Below, in pieces: positions 62,810 to 64,000 of a stretch of DNA of 64,000 nt. The first letter of the stretch is position 1. Each line of letters begins with the position of its first letter. The stretch is from Neorhizobium sp. SHOUNA12A (GTDB lineage Bacteria > Pseudomonadota > Alphaproteobacteria > Rhizobiales > Rhizobiaceae). Location: positions 21,976-85,975 of the forward strand of contig NZ_JALBGV010000018.1 in the NCBI RefSeq assembly GCF_023006505.1, given 5' to 3'. A program made the position numbers and the translations under genes. A model generated the notes under the pieces. The model did not search any database, was not told where the DNA came from, and was given only the letters and a program-made list of their open reading frames with translations.

Positions 62810-63076
62810 CTAGTTGCCGGGATTTCCACAGGTTCCCACTGGTCTGTAGCCTTTGGCTCGCTTGAGCCGTGCCAGTTCGAGGAAGCGTGTGGCGGCTTCC
62901 TTATCCGTCGCAAACACGTCAGACTTCTCGCCGCCGCGTTTGCCGATCCGGCCCCAGCGGCGTACCACGGCCATCTCTCCGAACAGGGTCGGCTGCATCG
63001 ACAATGCATAATAGCGCGCCATGTTTTTCGTTACGTCGATCCGCTGGCAGTAAAGCTGAAAGGTATAAGTCACCAT
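62810..63076 (-). CDS. WGR-domain protein
   Basis: 88 residues from the ATG at 63076. Opening YTFQLYCQRIDVTKNMARYYALSM and RRWGRIGKRGGEKSDVF carry the WGR nucleic-acid-binding domain also found in PARPs and in small bacterial proteins. ARFLELARLKRAKGYRPV ends it. These small WGR proteins are frequent on rhizobial plasmids; probably DNA-end or RNA binding. It starts leftwards and ends next to the intron remnant. Confidence 0.85.
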   Translation of the reverse strand: MVTYTFQLYCQRIDVTKNMARYYALSMQPTLFGEMAVVRRWGRIGKRGGEKSDVFATDKEAATRFLELARLKRAKGYRPVGTCGNPGN

Positions 63077-63219
63077 GGGCAAAAGATGACGAAAGCGGGC
63101 TCTTGCGTCCAACGACAGTTATGAATCGGTGGAGGCGCTTCGATTCACGACTTTGATGAATGCTGGCGATCATCGAGGAGACGCGATAGAAGTCGTTTTC
63201 CATCAACGGGTAGACGGCA

Positions 63220-63441
63220 ATGGACAACGCACTCACGATCGACAGCCGCGGAGATTTCGGCCTGTGGGCGATCGAGGCCGCAAAGCAGATCGTCGGCGAA
63301 CAGGGGTTCGAGCTGGCGAAAGCCGCGCGGGACGGCACCGAGGGAGAACTTCGCGAAGCGGGAAGCGCCCTCGAGCAGGCAATCACCAATGCGCTCCTGG
63401 AGGTTTATGACGGGTTGCTGGAAGGTGCCGAGGACGAATAG
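63220..63441 (+). CDS. Small acidic hypothetical protein
   Basis: 73 residues, acidic and helical (MDNALTIDSRGDFGLWAIEAAK ... LLEVYDGLLEGAEDE). No family recognised; consistent frame and composition and placed divergently from the WGR gene suggest it is real. It ends 10 bases before the convergent DUF1173 gene. Confidence 0.55.
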   Translation: MDNALTIDSRGDFGLWAIEAAKQIVGEQGFELAKAARDGTEGELREAGSALEQAITNALLEVYDGLLEGAEDE

Positions 63442-63450
63442 GCTGACGAC

Positions 63451-64000
63451 CTAGGCCGGCAGCGGCGGCATGTCACCCTCGGTGACCCGCCAGATCCATG
63501 CTGCCAGATCCGGCCGCGCGTCGATCATCTTGCCCACGGCTGCCTGGAAGTCATCGCCGGCATCCGGTGGGACGATATAGAGCGCGCAGGGCAGGGGCCT
63601 TGTTTCCGGCAGGATCGCATTTGCTAACGGGTGAATGCGCGGGAGATCGAACCTCAACCCCTTTACCGACTTGGAGTGCAGGCGGCCGAGGCGATCGACC
63701 AGGAGCTGTTCATAGGCGCTCTCGATCGGCAGCCAGTGTTCGGTAACCGCCATCACGGCAATCTCGTTGATGGTGGTAATACCGGCCGGCGTGCCCCAGA
63801 TCGTCATGATCGCCATCAGATGCGATGTCCCGGTGCTCTGCCATAGCATCAGTTCCGTTTCAAACCGCCGTTGCAGGGATCGCCATGCGGGCTCTTCGAG
63901 ATAGAGCCGGAAGCCCGGCATGTGTTTGATCACCACCTGACGGCCGTTGCGCGCCTCTGCGAACTCCTTGATCTCCCCAATCAGCACCATCAGCTTTTTC
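63451..64000 (-). CDS. DUF1173 domain protein, C-terminal part (runs off the right edge)
   Basis: The frame stays open to the window edge, so the ATG at 63990 is not the start. The visible 183 residues include LYLEEPAWRSLQRRFETELMLW, IWGTPAGITTINEIAVMAVTEHWLPIESAYE and the final AWIWRVTEGDMPPLP, the C-terminal hallmarks of DUF1173, proteins of about 400 residues restricted largely to rhizobial plasmids. Function unknown. It supports a plasmid-backbone setting for the right end. Confidence 0.82.
   Translation of the reverse strand, partial: KKLMVLIGEIKEFAEARNGRQVVIKHMPGFRLYLEEPAWRSLQRRFETELMLWQSTGTSHLMAIMTIWGTPAGITTINEIAVMAVTEHWLPIESAYEQLLVDRLGRLHSKSVKGLRFDLPRIHPLANAILPETRPLPCALYIVPPDAGDDFQAAVGKMIDARPDLAAWIWRVTEGDMPPLPA

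Overview
The window reads as an accessory replicon or genomic island of an alphaproteobacterium, most likely Rhizobiales (Rhizobium, Sinorhizobium, Agrobacterium or Mesorhizobium type). The grounds are the mix of gene families: DUF736 and DUF1173 plasmid proteins, ArdC, UgpABCE-like sugar transport with an RpiR regulator, many IS21, IS110, IS5 and IS91 remnants, and several toxin-antitoxin pairs. No rRNA, tRNA, replication initiator or core chromosomal block was seen by eye. Many genes are broken or spliced to IS debris, which fits a region rebuilt repeatedly by transposition.

Layout. (1) 1-4993: a small biosynthetic cluster that looks phosphonate-related: the start of a B12-binding radical SAM enzyme (leaving the window leftwards), then rightwards a 2-oxoglutarate/Fe(II) oxygenase, an iron-type alcohol dehydrogenase resembling phosphonoacetaldehyde reductases, a divergent MurA-like enolpyruvyl transferase, a CDP-alcohol phosphotransferase with altered catalytic residues, a 79-residue protein and a strong terminator. 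(2) 5000-10560: a DUF3800 gene group, a HigBA-type toxin-antitoxin pair with a palindromic operator, IS21 debris, a broken GNAT gene and an XRE regulator. (3) 10814-21209: an RpiR regulator divergent from a sugar or glycerol-phosphate type ABC transporter (ATPase, two permeases, binding protein) followed by a metallophosphoesterase, a HAD phosphatase joined in frame to a Gfo/Idh/MocA oxidoreductase, a GNAT acetyltransferase and a Na/phosphate cotransporter. Together they suggest import and breakdown of a phosphate-ester compound with handling of released phosphate. (4) 21215-30600: defence and stability genes: VapBC-like, a broken HipBA pair, ArdC anti-restriction protein, AbiEi/AbiEii type IV toxin-antitoxin and an unassigned 318-residue protein.

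(5) 30691-37831: a type I restriction-modification operon (half-size HsdS-like, HsdM, HsdS, HsdR, YgjP-type metallopeptidase), every junction overlapping by a few bases. (6) 37999-41228: small conserved proteins, an HTH pseudogene, a SeqA-N/RAMA-like protein, and a second HipBA pair with an internally deleted toxin and three identical palindromes at exact 49-bp spacing upstream. (7) 41871-47256: a compact six-gene leftward operon: DegT aminotransferase, amino-acid-kinase fold enzyme, NDK-like fusion protein, small nucleotidyltransferase, EamA exporter, RpiR regulator. I do not recognise it as a described pathway and consider it, with cluster 1, the best candidate for an undescribed system. (8) 47622-50873: a fused MNT-HEPN protein and a DnaQ-like exonuclease. 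(9) 51390-55115: nested IS21/IS110/IS5 wreckage around an unassigned, effector-like ORF. (10) 55586-64000: plasmid-type backbone: two DUF736 genes plus a fragment of a third, a TOTE-type primase-helicase, an IS91 element with its own tyrosine recombinase, an HU gene fragment cut by a truncated group II intron, a WGR protein and a DUF1173 gene running off the right edge.

Limits: all assignments are by eye from motifs and family memory; no searches were run. Starts were moved downstream where a ribosome-binding site or overlap clearly favoured it.
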